Positions 8,827-18,481 are shown, counted from the stretch's first letter. The stretch is 64,000 nucleotides of DNA from Tianweitania sp. UT-5YL-CI-8 (GCF_030010215.1 NZ_JASCRR010000005.1:124001-188000), one strand, 5' to 3'. Notes: generated from the letters alone by a model not told the origin. Translations and numbers: made by a program.

Positions 8827-10184
8827 TTCTTCCAACCCTCAAAATATCCCAGCAGTTCGCCCTCATTCGCGCTGCGTTCAACTCCCTCGAACTCCACCGA
8901 AGGCACCCGATCAGCCGCGGCCAGCAGGGCCGCGCCGATGCTGGTGCCGGTCGCGCTGCCGCCGCTGGTCAGCACCGGCCGGCCCGTGGCTGCGGCAAGC
9001 ATCCGCTTGTAGACGTCGTTCTTCGCAAAGGGCCCCTCGACGATCGCCGGGCCGACCGCACCCGTAAGCTCGAGGCAGGTCGCCGTCATCATCGCGAGAT
9101 AAAGCGACACGGCTGCGAAGCGCTCGGCGCCCGACAGCGAGTGTTCGTCGCCCACCCAGCCGCCATGCCGGTGCGGAAACGGCCCGGAACCCGGATGCAG
9201 CGACGGCAGCAGCATGGTCCCGCTGGACAGCACCGCATCGATATCGGCCGGCTCACACCGGTCGATGCCGTCGACAAGGCTCGAAAACTCACGTCCACCC
9301 ATGAAGCGCGACGACGCCACCGGGTCGCCCAGCGCATTGACGTTGATCAGGCAATCGCGGTCCGGATCGAGCTTGTCCACGGTTCCGCCCACCGTCAGCG
9401 TGATCACCCAGGTGCCCGTCGACACCACCGAAAACGGCGCCGTCTGCTGCAGCAGATGCGGATAGAGCGATGCGTTGGAATCGTGAATGCCGCAAAAGAC
9501 CGGCACATCAGGCGCAAGGCCGAGTGCCGCCGCCAGATCCGGCAAGACAGCGCCCAGCCGGTCGCCTGCCTTGCGGACAGGAGCCATCAGCGGCTCCCAG
9601 CCCACGCGTTCCACCAAGCTGGACCACCTGCCCTTCCCAGGCTGCCAGAGATCGGTATGGCAGCCCAGCGAGGTAACCTCCGTGGTTGCAATGCCCGTCA
9701 GCCTGTACGTCCAGTATTGCGCGTAGGTGACGATGGTCGCGACATCGGCGAAGGCTTCAGGGAAACGTTTGGCCTGCCAGAACAGTTGTGCTGCGAGATT
9801 GAGCCCCATCGGAAGCCGCGGCGTGCCGGTCTCCGCAAAGGGCGGGCGCACTGCGTCATATTCCGCCGTCAGCTCGTCCGGCCCGGTGTGCTCATAGTCC
9901 AGCACCGGCATCGCCAGCGAACCGTCAGCCTTCAGCAGCGCGGCCGTCGCGCCATGGGTGGTCACTGAAATAGCCTGCACCGGCGTCTGCGCATTGAGCT
10001 CGGCCAGGCTCTGCTTGATGAAGTTCCACAGCCTGTCGCAGTCGAAATGCGGATAGAGCCCATCCGCCAGAACCGCGTTCGGCATGCGCCGCACCGCCAC
10101 TTCCGACAGCGTGTCCATGTCGACCAGCGCCAGCTTGGCGTTGGTTTTGCCGATGTCGACGACGGCAACGTGCCTGACTGTCAT
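8790..10184 (-). CDS. rhaK: L-rhamnulokinase-type FGGY carbohydrate kinase
   Basis: A 464-residue FGGY-family sugar kinase. The N-terminal phosphate-1 motif reads VVDIGKTNAKLALVD (residues 7-21), and GIHDSNASLYPHL and STGTWVITL in the middle match rhamnulokinase and related kinases. It phosphorylates L-rhamnulose (or an L-rhamnose derivative, as described for rhizobial RhaK) using ATP in the cytoplasm. In rhizobia RhaK is also reported to be needed for ABC transport of rhamnose. The start ATG at 10184 is 17 bp after the rhaU stop. The C-terminus is built from heptamer repeats (8782-8826) and may differ from that of relatives. Confidence 0.9.
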   Translation of the reverse strand: MTVRHVAVVDIGKTNAKLALVDMDTLSEVAVRRMPNAVLADGLYPHFDCDRLWNFIKQSLAELNAQTPVQAISVTTHGATAALLKADGSLAMPVLDYEHTGPDELTAEYDAVRPPFAETGTPRLPMGLNLAAQLFWQAKRFPEAFADVATIVTYAQYWTYRLTGIATTEVTSLGCHTDLWQPGKGRWSSLVERVGWEPLMAPVRKAGDRLGAVLPDLAAALGLAPDVPVFCGIHDSNASLYPHLLQQTAPFSVVSTGTWVITLTVGGTVDKLDPDRDCLINVNALGDPVASSRFMGGREFSSLVDGIDRCEPADIDAVLSSGTMLLPSLHPGSGPFPHRHGGWVGDEHSLSGAERFAAVSLYLAMMTATCLELTGAVGPAIVEGPFAKNDVYKRMLAAATGRPVLTSGGSATGTSIGAALLAAADRVPSVEFEGVERSANEGELLGYFEGWKKRIARERIGNSQ

Positions 10185-10201
10185 GGGGAAATCCGTGCCG
10201 T

Positions 10202-10522
10202 TCAGGCCATGTGGAACAAGGTCTGCAGCGGCGTCGCCACGGGCTCGTTGTCCGGCTTGGTGGCCATCAGGTCGGCCATATGAGCCCACCAGCGCCGCAT
10301 CACCGGATGCTCCGGCAGCGCGTCCATGCCATGGTCCTTGCGCCGCCACAGCACGCCGAACAGGATGTTGGTCTCCTCGTCCAGATGGATCGAGTAGTCC
10401 CACACCCCGGCCTCCTTCAGAAGCGTGACAAGTTCGGGGAAAATCTCGTCATGGCGCTTCTTGTACTCGGCCTTCATGCCGGGGTTGAGCGTCATCTTGA
10501 AGGCATATTTCTCGGCGTTCAC
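10202..10522 (-). CDS. rhaU: L-rhamnose mutarotase
   Basis: A 106-residue protein of the RhaM/RhaU family (DUF718, dimeric alpha-beta barrel). It reads [16 protein letters not shown] near the N-terminus, then [38 protein letters not shown] and a terminal LFHMA. It interconverts alpha and beta L-rhamnopyranose so that the isomerase or kinase receives the right anomer. The GTG start at 10522 overlaps the upstream permease stop (GTGA), a typical coupling. The length agrees with the family (about 104-108). The frame is open far upstream of 10522, but that part overlaps the permease and is not coding. Confidence 0.92.
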   Translation of the reverse strand: MNAEKYAFKMTLNPGMKAEYKKRHDEIFPELVTLLKEAGVWDYSIHLDEETNILFGVLWRRKDHGMDALPEHPVMRRWWAHMADLMATKPDNEPVATPLQTLFHMA

Positions 10523-11520
10523 GCGACCCGCCTCCGGCTGACGCGCTTCCACAGGATCGGCAGCGCGATGACGAGGATGAGCAGCAGGCCGATGAAGATC
10601 GACATGACGATGCCCGGCACGTTGAGCAGGCCGAGCCCGAAAGTGACCATGCCCATGATCAGCGCCGCCAGCACGACGCCCAGGATGCTGCCCGCGCCGC
10701 CCAGGATGCTGACGCCGCCGAGCACCACCATGGTGATGACTTCCAGTTCGTAGCCTTGCGCGATGGAAGGCCGCGTCGAACCCAGCCGCGAGGTGATCAG
10801 CACCGAGGCGATGCCGGCCATCAGGCCGGTCAGGCAGAACAGGATGAACTTGGTCCGTGCCACCCGCACGCCGGTGAAATGCGAGGCAATCGGGTTGTTG
10901 CCGATGGAAAAGACCCGGCGGCCGAAGCTCGTCTTGTGCAGCACGAAACCGTAGATCACGGCAGCGACCAGAAACAGCACGAGTTCGAACGAGATTACCC
11001 ACCAGACATAACCCTGCCCGAAAAAGGCGAAGGAGGCGGGATAGCTGTTATAGGCCTGGTCGCCGAGAATGATGAAGGCTACGCCGCGAAACAGGCTCAT
11101 CGTGCCGATCGTCACCACGATCGACGGCAGGCCCAGCCCTGTCACCAAAAAGCCGTTGAATGCGCCGCAGGCAATGCCGACGCTCACGCCGATCAGCACC
11201 AGCCCCGGCGTTCCAACGCCGGCAACCGCCGCCATGCCCATCAGCGTCGAAGCAAGCGCGATGATCGCCGCCACCGACAGGTCGATCTCGCCCGAGATGA
11301 TCAGCAGCGCCATGGCGAGCGCTATCAACCCCTTCTCGGTGAAGTTGAAGGTGAGATCGGAAAGCGACCAGACATCGAGGAAATAGGGCGACGCCAGGCT
11401 GTTAACGATGAAGATCGCCACCGCCACCGCGACCAGCAGCGCCTCCCAGGAAAACACCAGGGAACGCAGCGGGTTGTCGAGCCGGTCGGGGATCTGACGT
11501 GTCGTTCCGATAGCACTCAT
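10519..11520 (-). CDS. rhaQ: rhamnose ABC transporter permease (second subunit)
   Basis: A 333-residue inner-membrane permease of the ribose/xylose (BPD_transp_2) family with 8-10 helices. The conserved [15 protein letters not shown] loop and the [13 protein letters not shown] cytoplasmic segment, which couples to the ATPase, are visible, as is [14 protein letters not shown] near the C-terminus. It lies second in a permease pair, overlapping rhaP upstream (ATGA) and rhaU downstream (GTGA). With RhaP it should form the heterodimeric channel for L-rhamnose, energised by RhaT and supplied by RhaS. Confidence 0.92.
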   Translation of the reverse strand: MSAIGTTRQIPDRLDNPLRSLVFSWEALLVAVAVAIFIVNSLASPYFLDVWSLSDLTFNFTEKGLIALAMALLIISGEIDLSVAAIIALASTLMGMAAVAGVGTPGLVLIGVSVGIACGAFNGFLVTGLGLPSIVVTIGTMSLFRGVAFIILGDQAYNSYPASFAFFGQGYVWWVISFELVLFLVAAVIYGFVLHKTSFGRRVFSIGNNPIASHFTGVRVARTKFILFCLTGLMAGIASVLITSRLGSTRPSIAQGYELEVITMVVLGGVSILGGAGSILGVVLAALIMGMVTFGLGLLNVPGIVMSIFIGLLLILVIALPILWKRVSRRRVA

Positions 11521-12500
11521 GCTGCCGCGGCCTCCGCCTTCTTGAGGATGATGCGGCCCTGCTTGCGCTCGCCGCGCGCGTTCAGCACCACGGCCAGAAG
11601 AATGGCCGTGCCCGAAATCGCCATCTGCCAGAAAGGCGAGATGTTGACGACCGGCAGCGCCGAACTGATGATGCCGAGGAACAGAGCGCCAAGTACTGCC
11701 CCGCCGACTGAGCCGATGCCGCCCGCGATGGAAATGCCGCCGATGACGCAGGCCGCGATGATGTTGAGCTCATAGCCGTTGGCGACCTCCACCGAGGCGA
11801 TGACGTAGCGCGAAATCCACAGATAGCCCGCCAAGCCGGCGATTGCGCCGGAGATGCAGAAGGCGAAGAACTTGGTGCGGCCGACATCGATGCCGGCATA
11901 GACGGAGGCGGTCGGGTTGACGCCGATGGCATAGAGCGAACGGCCAAGCGAGGTGCGCGTCATCATGACGAAGAACAGCAATATGGTGGCAATCGCAAAC
12001 CAGCTCAGCACCGGCAGCCCGAGCAGTTGCATGCGCTGCAGGCCGATGAAGTCCGGGCTCATCTTGTCGGCATTGACCCAGGCGCCGCCGGAGATGACGA
12101 AGGTCGCGCCGCGATAGATGGTCAGCGTGCCCAACGTGACGACGATGGGCGGAATGCCGATCTTCCACACCAGAAACCCGTTGATCGCCCCCAGGATTAG
12201 GCCGACGCCAATCGCCACCACGATCAGGAGCGGGATCGGGAAGCCGGGATAGGCGGCGTTGATCATCGCCACCACCATGCCGGTGAAGGCAAGGTTCGAG
12301 GCCATGGACAGGTCGATCGAGCGCGTCAGGATCACCACCATCTGCCCGAGCGCCAGGATCATCAGGATCGAGGTGTCATTAAACACATTGGCAAGGTTAC
12401 GCGGCGTAGCAAAACCCGGAAACCGGGTGGCTATCAGCGCGATCAGCACGGCGATAGCGCCGACCAGCCAGATTTCGCGATTTTTCAAAAGCGCATTCAT
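11517..12500 (-). CDS. rhaP: rhamnose ABC transporter permease (first subunit)
   Basis: A 327-residue permease of the same family as its neighbour. Family marks are RSIDLSMASNLAFTG (about residues 60-74), IGVNPTASVYAGIDV and GGISIAGGIGSVGGAV, with 8-10 predicted helices. The start ATG at 12500 overlaps the rhaT stop by 4 bp; the longer frame upstream runs inside rhaT and is not used. Together with RhaQ it forms the membrane channel of the L-rhamnose ABC importer. Confidence 0.92.
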   Translation of the reverse strand: MNALLKNREIWLVGAIAVLIALIATRFPGFATPRNLANVFNDTSILMILALGQMVVILTRSIDLSMASNLAFTGMVVAMINAAYPGFPIPLLIVVAIGVGLILGAINGFLVWKIGIPPIVVTLGTLTIYRGATFVISGGAWVNADKMSPDFIGLQRMQLLGLPVLSWFAIATILLFFVMMTRTSLGRSLYAIGVNPTASVYAGIDVGRTKFFAFCISGAIAGLAGYLWISRYVIASVEVANGYELNIIAACVIGGISIAGGIGSVGGAVLGALFLGIISSALPVVNISPFWQMAISGTAILLAVVLNARGERKQGRIILKKAEAAAA

Positions 12501-14038
12501 GCTGCAATCCCCGCCGCGGTTCGGACGAGCGTCTCGGCGCTCAAGTCCTTGTTGTCGAGCATGGCTGCAACCCGCCCTTCGCGCATGACGACGACGCGGT
12601 CGGACATGCCCATGATTTCCGGCAGTTCGGACGATACCATGATCACCGACAGCCCCTGCGCCACCAGTTCGGCCATGAAGCCGTGAACGGCGGCCTTGGA
12701 GCCGATGTCGATACCCTTGGCCGGCTCGTCGAGGATGATCACCTTCGGGCTGGTCGCCAGCCATTTGGCAATCACCACCTTCTGCTGGTTGCCGCCCGAC
12801 AGCGTGCCGACATCCTGGCTCAGCGAGGCCGCCCGCAGGTCGAGCCGCTGGGTGTACTGGCGTGCCAGCGAAAACTCCTCGGCCAGTTGCAGCACGCCGT
12901 TCTTCGACGTCTTCTTGAGCGAGGGCAGCGAGACATTCTTGAAGATCGGCATGCCGATGATCACGCCCTGCTTGCCGCGCTCTTCCGGCACATAGACGAC
13001 CCCGGATTCGATGGCCTCGGCGGCCGATTTCGGCGCCACCGCCTTGCCGTCCAGCGTCATCGTGCCGGCGCTCGTCTGCGTCGTGCCGAAAATCGCCTGC
13101 ATGACCTCGCTGCGGCCCGCGCCGACGAGGCCGTAGAAGCCGAGGATCTCGCCCTTGCGCAGATCGAAGCTGATATCGTCGAACTCGGTCGGGTGCGAAA
13201 GCCCCTTGACGCTGAGCACCAGGCCGCCGGGCTGGCTGTCGCGCACCGGGAATATCTGGTCGACCGCGCGTCCCACCATCATACGCACGATGTCGTTCTG
13301 CGGCGTGCCGGCCAGAAGCCCCTCGCCCACCATCTCGCCATCGCGGAAGACGGTGTAGCGGTCGGCGATGCGATAGATCTCGTCGAACTTGTGGCTGATG
13401 AAGAGGATCGCCTTTCCCTCTGCCCGCAGGTGCTCGATCAGCACCATCAGGTCTTCGATTTCCTTGGCCGAAAGGGCTGCCGTCGGCTCGTCGAGGATGA
13501 CGATGCGCGCATCGATGGACAGCGCACGCGCCACCGCCACCAGATGCTTGTTGGCGATGCCGAGGTCCTTCAGGCGGTCGTCGGGACCGATATGGCTCGC
13601 GCCCATGCCGTTCAGCACCGCGCGCGATTTTGCCCGCATGGTGCGCCAGTCGATCAGGCCGAGACCGGTGCGCGGGGCATGGCCGAGGAAAATGTTCTCC
13701 GCCACCGAAAGATCGTCGAACAGGACGGTCTCTTGGTGGATCGCGGTGATGCCTTGCGCGAAGGCGTCATGCGCGCCGTTGAGGGCGACCACCTTGCCGT
13801 CAACGGCGATCTCCCCGCCATCCGGCTGGTAGATGCCGGTCATCGTCTTGACCAGCGTCGATTTGCCCGCACCATTTTCGCCGATCAACGCCGTCACCTG
13901 GCCCGGATAGAGCGACAGGCTGACATTGTGCAGCGCGCGCACGCCGGGAAAAGTCTTGGTCACGCCCTTCAGCGTCAGCAGCGGCTGGGCGTCGGGCAGA
14001 ACCGTTTGCGGTTTGATGATGTCGGCGGTGGCATTCAT
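12497..14038 (-). CDS. rhaT: rhamnose ABC transporter ATP-binding protein, double domain
   Basis: A 513-residue sugar-import ATPase with two fused nucleotide-binding domains. The first has Walker A GENGAGKST (about residues 53-61) and Walker B VILDEPTAAL. The second has the degenerate P-loop GLVGAGRSEV usual in RbsA/MglA-type proteins, with an intact LSGGNQQK signature and VIILDEPAKGID. It powers L-rhamnose import with RhaP and RhaQ. It is separated from rhaS by about 70 bp and coupled to rhaP. The name follows the rhizobial rhaRSTPQUK scheme and is not the E. coli RhaT symporter. Confidence 0.93.
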   Translation of the reverse strand: MNATADIIKPQTVLPDAQPLLTLKGVTKTFPGVRALHNVSLSLYPGQVTALIGENGAGKSTLVKTMTGIYQPDGGEIAVDGKVVALNGAHDAFAQGITAIHQETVLFDDLSVAENIFLGHAPRTGLGLIDWRTMRAKSRAVLNGMGASHIGPDDRLKDLGIANKHLVAVARALSIDARIVILDEPTAALSAKEIEDLMVLIEHLRAEGKAILFISHKFDEIYRIADRYTVFRDGEMVGEGLLAGTPQNDIVRMMVGRAVDQIFPVRDSQPGGLVLSVKGLSHPTEFDDISFDLRKGEILGFYGLVGAGRSEVMQAIFGTTQTSAGTMTLDGKAVAPKSAAEAIESGVVYVPEERGKQGVIIGMPIFKNVSLPSLKKTSKNGVLQLAEEFSLARQYTQRLDLRAASLSQDVGTLSGGNQQKVVIAKWLATSPKVIILDEPAKGIDIGSKAAVHGFMAELVAQGLSVIMVSSELPEIMGMSDRVVVMREGRVAAMLDNKDLSAETLVRTAAGIAA

Positions 14039-14111
14039 GTTTTTTGGAACCTGGAAACAGGCGTGGCGGCAAAAGCGCCGCCACGCCGGCAGTCATCCTT
14101 GGGAGGATGGA

Positions 14112-15107
14112 TCAGTAGATCTTGGAGAACTCTTCGATGTTGGTCTTGTCGAAGGTGAAGGGCGCAGCCATCGGAGCGGCGTTGGTGTCGTCAAGCGTGA
14201 TCTCGCCGACGCGGCCGATGGAGAGCTTCGCGCCCGGCTTGGCCTCTTCCTTCTTCACCGCCAGGTCGTAGGCGAGGTAGACGGCGGAGTAGCCGAGGTC
14301 GATCGGGTTCCACAAGGCGACGCCCTGCGACGCGCCGTTATCGATGAACTTCTTGAACTCCGAAGGCAGCGCCAGGCCGGTCACATTGACCTTGCCGATC
14401 AGGTTCTCGTCCGTCACCACCTGGGCGGCGGCCACGACGCCGACGGTGGTCGGAGCGATGATCGCCTTCAGGTTCGGGTAGGACTTGAGAAGGCCCTTGG
14501 CTTCGTCGGTGCTCTTGGCGGAGTCGTCGTCGCCATAAACCACCGAGACCAGGTTGATATTCTTGAATTTCTCGGGCAGCGCCTTCTTGGCCGCGTCGAT
14601 CCAGGCGTTCTGGTTGGTGGCGGTGGACGCCGCCGACAGGATCGCCACTTCACCGCCATCCGGCAGATGATCGGCTGCCAGCTTGATGATGGTCTCGCCG
14701 ATCAGGTTGGTGTCCGACGGGTTGAGGTGGAGCTGACGACCTTCCGCCGCAACGCCCGAATCCCACGAAATCACGGTGATGCCGCGATCCATGGCCTTTT
14801 TCAGCACCGGCACCAGGGCGTCGGCGTCATTGGCCGAAATCGCAATCGCGTCGACCTTCTGGGCGATCAGCGAGTTGACGACTTCGATCTGGGCTTCGGC
14901 GGTCGCCTTGGTCGGGCCGGTGTAGATCACTTCTACGCCGCCGAGTTCCTTGGCCGCTTCCAGCGCGCCCTTGTGCGCGGCGTCGAAGAAGCCGTTGCCG
15001 AGCGACTTGACGACCAGAGCGATCTTGGCGTCGGCGGCCTGCGCGGCGGTCGAGAATACGGCTGCCGAAAGGGCTGCCGCTACCATCAGTTTCTTGAGAA
15101 TGCCCAT
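14112..15107 (-). CDS. rhaS: rhamnose ABC transporter periplasmic binding protein
   Basis: A 331-residue type I periplasmic sugar-binding protein. Residues 1-25 (MGILKKLMVAAALSAAVFST, then AAQAA) form a Sec signal peptide. The mature part has VVKSLGNGFFDAAHKGA and ISANDADALVPVLKKAMD, typical of the ribose/rhamnose-binding cluster. The start at 15107 has a strong AAGGGAGG 7-12 nt upstream. It delivers L-rhamnose to the RhaPQ channel. The 46-bp gap to rhaR suggests one operon; the strong ribosome site fits the high level needed for a binding protein. Confidence 0.93.
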   Translation of the reverse strand: MGILKKLMVAAALSAAVFSTAAQAADAKIALVVKSLGNGFFDAAHKGALEAAKELGGVEVIYTGPTKATAEAQIEVVNSLIAQKVDAIAISANDADALVPVLKKAMDRGITVISWDSGVAAEGRQLHLNPSDTNLIGETIIKLAADHLPDGGEVAILSAASTATNQNAWIDAAKKALPEKFKNINLVSVVYGDDDSAKSTDEAKGLLKSYPNLKAIIAPTTVGVVAAAQVVTDENLIGKVNVTGLALPSEFKKFIDNGASQGVALWNPIDLGYSAVYLAYDLAVKKEEAKPGAKLSIGRVGEITLDDTNAAPMAAPFTFDKTNIEEFSKIY

Positions 15108-15153
15108 GAAAACCTCCCTTGAGCGATTAAGTCTTTCATCGTCCCTGCGGCGC

Positions 15154-15975
15154 TCACGCCTGCAGCGAAGATTCTTCCCTCGACTGGTTCGCGCTCTGGG
15201 CCGTGCCCTTCGCAACGATCAGCGAAACTCCCGCCGCCTCGAGCATGGCGGCATCCCTATCTTCGATGTCTTCGTCGGTGATGACGGTCGAAATCCGCGC
15301 CAGCCCGCACAGGATGAGGCTCGACCGCTGCCGGAATTTCGACGAGTCCACCAGCACCACGAGCTCGTCAGCCTGGTCGATCAGCTTCTGCTCGGCCTGG
15401 ATCAACAGCGGATCGGCCTCCATCAATCCCAGCGGCGCCAGCCCCTGCGCACCCATGAACATGCGACGCGCATAGAAATTGCGCGTCACGTCATTGTCGA
15501 AGGGCGACAGGATGATGTTCTGCTCGCGATAGATCGTGCCGCCCGACAGCATCACGGTGTTCTTGGAATGCTTGAGCAGATGCTCCGCAATGGGAAACGA
15601 GTTGGTGAAGATCGGCATCCGGCGCGACGCCAGGAAATGCACCATCTGGAACGTCGTCGTGCCGCCATTGATGATGATCGGCTCGCCGTCTTTGCACAAC
15701 TCGACCGCCTCGCGGGCAATGGCGCGCTTCTTCGACGTGTTGATCGTCTCGTTGACGCTGAAGGGCCGGCCGGCAAGGCCGACAAATTGCGGCGGCGTGA
15801 TCGCCTCCGCCCCGCCGCGTACCCTGCGCAGACGCTTCTGGACATGGAGCGCGGCAATGTCACGCCGGATCGTCGCTTCCGACGAGTCCGTAAAGTCGAC
15901 CAGCTCCTGAACCGTCACAACAGGTTTTTCCTGGACGGCTGAAAGGATGATCCGGTGGCGCTCTTTTTCGTGCAT
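15154..15975 (-). CDS. rhaR: DeoR-family transcriptional regulator of rhamnose genes
   Basis: A 273-residue DeoR-type regulator. The N-terminal winged helix-turn-helix covers about residues 5-58 (VQELVDFTDSSEATIRRDIA is the recognition part). The remaining sensor domain contains INGGTTTFQMVHFL, a DeoR sugar-phosphate-binding element. It is first in the rhaRSTPQUK run and divergent from rhaD, with repeated GATTGA motifs between them. In R. leguminosarum the orthologue regulates rhamnose use; a phosphorylated intermediate is the likely inducer, which is inference. Confidence 0.9.
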   Translation of the reverse strand: MHEKERHRIILSAVQEKPVVTVQELVDFTDSSEATIRRDIAALHVQKRLRRVRGGAEAITPPQFVGLAGRPFSVNETINTSKKRAIAREAVELCKDGEPIIINGGTTTFQMVHFLASRRMPIFTNSFPIAEHLLKHSKNTVMLSGGTIYREQNIILSPFDNDVTRNFYARRMFMGAQGLAPLGLMEADPLLIQAEQKLIDQADELVVLVDSSKFRQRSSLILCGLARISTVITDEDIEDRDAAMLEAAGVSLIVAKGTAQSANQSREESSLQA

Positions 15976-16019
15976 TGCTCCTCCCCTATGACGTCATTAG
16001 CTCATTCAAACCGCGCAGT

Positions 16020-16090
16020 GTCAATCATTTCCGATCAATATTTTTCATTGTGCAGTGCAATATGATTGAAATTGATTGTTTGTGATTGAC
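16020..16090. promoter_or_regulatory. rhaR-rhaD intergenic operator region with GATTGA repeats
   Basis: Between the divergent rhaR (start 15975) and rhaD (start 16165) lies an AT-rich stretch bounded by inverted copies GTCAATCA (16020-16027) and TGATTGAC (16083-16090). Further GATTGA or TCAATA-type words lie between them, including CATTGTGCAGTGCAATATG at 16046-16064. DeoR proteins commonly bind repeated 6-8 bp words, so these are the candidate RhaR sites for both promoters. Exact contacts are inferred. Confidence 0.6.
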
Positions 16091-16164
16091 AGCAGGCCGC
16101 GCTGCATGTGAATTTGCGCGCAACTCTAGCACCAGCAAATCCGTGCACTGACGGGAGGAACGAC

Positions 16165-18267
16165 ATGTCTGAATCGCGCCCCAATTCGCGCCTCGCAAAC
16201 CTTTGGGACGACGCCAAGGCCGCCGCGATGAGCGAGCCGGAACGCCTCGTCTATCGCTCAAACCTGCTCGGCTCGGACAAGCGCGTCACCAATTACGGCG
16301 GCGGCAACACCTCCTCCAAGATCATGCAGAAGGACCCGCTGACCGGTCAGGACGTCGAAGTCCTCTGGGTCAAGGGCTCTGGCGGCGACAGCGCCTCGAT
16401 CAAGCTCGACGGATTTTCGACGCTCTATATGGACAAGCTGCGCGCTCTCAAGGGTCTGTATCGCGGCGTCGAGTTCGAAGACGAGATGGTCGGCTACCTG
16501 CCGCACGCCACGTTCAACCTGAACCCGCGCGCCGCCTCCATCGACACGCCGCTGCATGCCTATGTGAACCACGCCTATGTCGACCACATGCACCCCGATG
16601 CTATCATCGCCATCGCAGCGTCGAAAAATTCCAGGGAACTGACCCAGCAGATTTTCGGCGACAGCATTGGCTGGCTGCCATGGAAGAAGCCGGGCTTCGA
16701 GCTGGGCCTGTGGCTGGGCAAATATTGCGAGGAAAACCCCAATTCCAAGGGCCTGATCCTCGAGTCGCACGGCCTGTTCACCTGGGGCGACACGCCCAAG
16801 GAATGCTACGAAACCACGATTGCGATCATCAACCAGGCCATCGAATGGTTCGAGCGGCAGACCGCCGGCAAGACCATCTTCGGCGGCGAAGCCGTCACGT
16901 CCCTGCCGGCCGAGGAGCGCCGCGCCATCGCCGCCAGGCTGATGCCGAAAATTCGCGGCCTGATCTCGGAAGACAGCCACAAGCTCGGCCATTTCGACGA
17001 CTCGGCTGCCGTGCTGGAATTCGTCAATTCCAACGATCTGCGTCCGCTGGCCGCCCTTGGCACGTCTTGCCCCGACCACTTCCTGCGCACCAAGATCCGC
17101 CCGCTGGTCATCGACTTCGATCCGGCAAATCCGGATGTCGATGCCGTCATCGCCAAGATCGGCGACGACATCGCCGCCTACCGCGTCGACTACCAGGCCT
17201 ATTACGACCGCTGCAAGCACGACAACTCGCCCGCCGTGCGCGACCCCAATGCCGTCGTCTACCTGATGCCGGGCGTCGGCATGTTCACCTTCGCCAAGGA
17301 TAAGGCCACCGCCCGCATTTCGGGCGAGTTCTACGTCAACGCCATCAACGTCATGCGCGGCGCCTCGACGGTCTCGACCTATGTCGGCCTGCCCGAACAG
17401 GAAGCCTTCGACATCGAATACTGGCTGCTTGAAGAAGCCAAGCTGGCTCGCATGCCGAAGCCGAAGTCCCTCGCTGGCAAGATCGCCCTTGTCACCGGCG
17501 GTGCCGGCGGCATCGGCAAGGCGACAGCCGCTCGTCTTCTCCGCGAAGGTGCCTGCGTCGTTCTGGCCGACATCGACCAGACCGCGCTCGACAATGCCAC
17601 CTCTGAGCTCTCCGGCGTCTTCGGCGCGGATTTCGTCCGCCCAGTAAACATCAACGTCACCAGGGAAGAACAGGTCATCTCCGGATTCGCCCATGCTGTG
17701 GTCGAGTTCGGCGGCATCGATATTCTCGTCTCCAACGCCGGCCTCGCCTCCTCTGCGCCGATCGAAGAGACCTCGCTGGAGCTCTGGAACAAGAACATGG
17801 ACATCCTGTCCACAGGCTACTTCCTCGTCTCCCGCGAAGCATTCCGCCTGTTCCGCGCCCAGAAGATCGGCGGCAATGTCGTCTTCGTCGCCTCCAAGAA
17901 CGGCCTTGCGGCTTCCCCCAACGCGGCTGCCTACTGCACCGCCAAGGCGGCAGAAATCCACCTCGCCCGCTGCCTGGCGCTCGAAGGCGCGGGCGAACAG
18001 ATCCGCGTCAACGTCGTCAATCCGGATGCTGTGCTGCGCGGCTCCAAGATATGGGCCGGGGAATGGCTCGAACAGCGCGCATCGACCTACAAGACCGACA
18101 AGGATGGCTTGGAGGAAATGTATCGCGAGCGCTCCATGCTGAAACGCTCCGTGTTCCCCGAGGACATTGCTGAGGCGATTTACTTCTTTGCTTCGGAAGC
18201 CTCGGCCAAGTCGACCGGCAACATCCTCAACGTCGACGCCGGCAACGCGCAGAGCTTTACGAGGTAA
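16165..18267 (+). CDS. rhaD: bifunctional rhamnulose-1-phosphate aldolase / short-chain dehydrogenase
   Basis: A 700-residue fusion. Residues 1 to about 430 are a class II aldolase/adducin domain with the metal-binding DHMHPDAIIAIA and ESHGLFTWG segments. From about 435 an SDR domain follows, with LVTGGAGGIGKATA (NAD-binding), SNAGLA, and YCTAKAAEIH carrying the YxxxK catalytic pair. The aldolase splits rhamnulose 1-phosphate to dihydroxyacetone phosphate and L-lactaldehyde, and the dehydrogenase would oxidise lactaldehyde. The start at 16165 has GGGAGG ideally spaced; a frame 19 codons longer lacks such a site. The length agrees with other rhizobial RhaD proteins. Confidence 0.93.
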   Translation: MSESRPNSRLANLWDDAKAAAMSEPERLVYRSNLLGSDKRVTNYGGGNTSSKIMQKDPLTGQDVEVLWVKGSGGDSASIKLDGFSTLYMDKLRALKGLYRGVEFEDEMVGYLPHATFNLNPRAASIDTPLHAYVNHAYVDHMHPDAIIAIAASKNSRELTQQIFGDSIGWLPWKKPGFELGLWLGKYCEENPNSKGLILESHGLFTWGDTPKECYETTIAIINQAIEWFERQTAGKTIFGGEAVTSLPAEERRAIAARLMPKIRGLISEDSHKLGHFDDSAAVLEFVNSNDLRPLAALGTSCPDHFLRTKIRPLVIDFDPANPDVDAVIAKIGDDIAAYRVDYQAYYDRCKHDNSPAVRDPNAVVYLMPGVGMFTFAKDKATARISGEFYVNAINVMRGASTVSTYVGLPEQEAFDIEYWLLEEAKLARMPKPKSLAGKIALVTGGAGGIGKATAARLLREGACVVLADIDQTALDNATSELSGVFGADFVRPVNINVTREEQVISGFAHAVVEFGGIDILVSNAGLASSAPIEETSLELWNKNMDILSTGYFLVSREAFRLFRAQKIGGNVVFVASKNGLAASPNAAAYCTAKAAEIHLARCLALEGAGEQIRVNVVNPDAVLRGSKIWAGEWLEQRASTYKTDKDGLEEMYRERSMLKRSVFPEDIAEAIYFFASEASAKSTGNILNVDAGNAQSFTR

Positions 18268-18273
18268 GTTGAT

Positions 18274-18458
18274 CGTGCGTCCTTCAAGGCTCGCTGCGCT
18301 CGCACCTCAGGATGAGGACTGTTGGTAACGGTGTCCCGGCAAGCGAAGTGAACCACCAGAATTCAGCATTATCAAACGGAGCTGATCTTTCAGATAGGCG
18401 ATATCGCAAGCGGTCCTCATCCTGAGGTGCGAGCGCAGCGAGCCTCGAAGGACGCACG
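18274..18458. repeat. 185-bp palindromic repeat with 46-bp arms between rhaD and rhaI
   Basis: The left arm 18274-18319 and the right arm 18413-18458 are inverted copies with one mismatch in 46 bp, flanking a 93-bp centre. The arms contain the GCTCGCTGCGCTCGCACCTC motif seen in many dispersed rhizobial palindromes. It fills the whole rhaD-rhaI gap, ending 24 bp before the rhaI start, and could form a large stem in the operon transcript. Confidence 0.9.
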
Positions 18459-18481
18459 ACAAATATGAGGAAGTGTCTTTC

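Noticed and set aside
10523-11002. Extended N-terminus for RhaU reaching into rhaQ.
   Set aside because: That part reads rhaQ in another frame; the mutarotase fold starts at the GTG at 10522.
16258-17961. Long minus-strand frame opposite rhaD.
   Set aside because: Shadow of the high-GC rhaD coding sequence; no start signal or domain.
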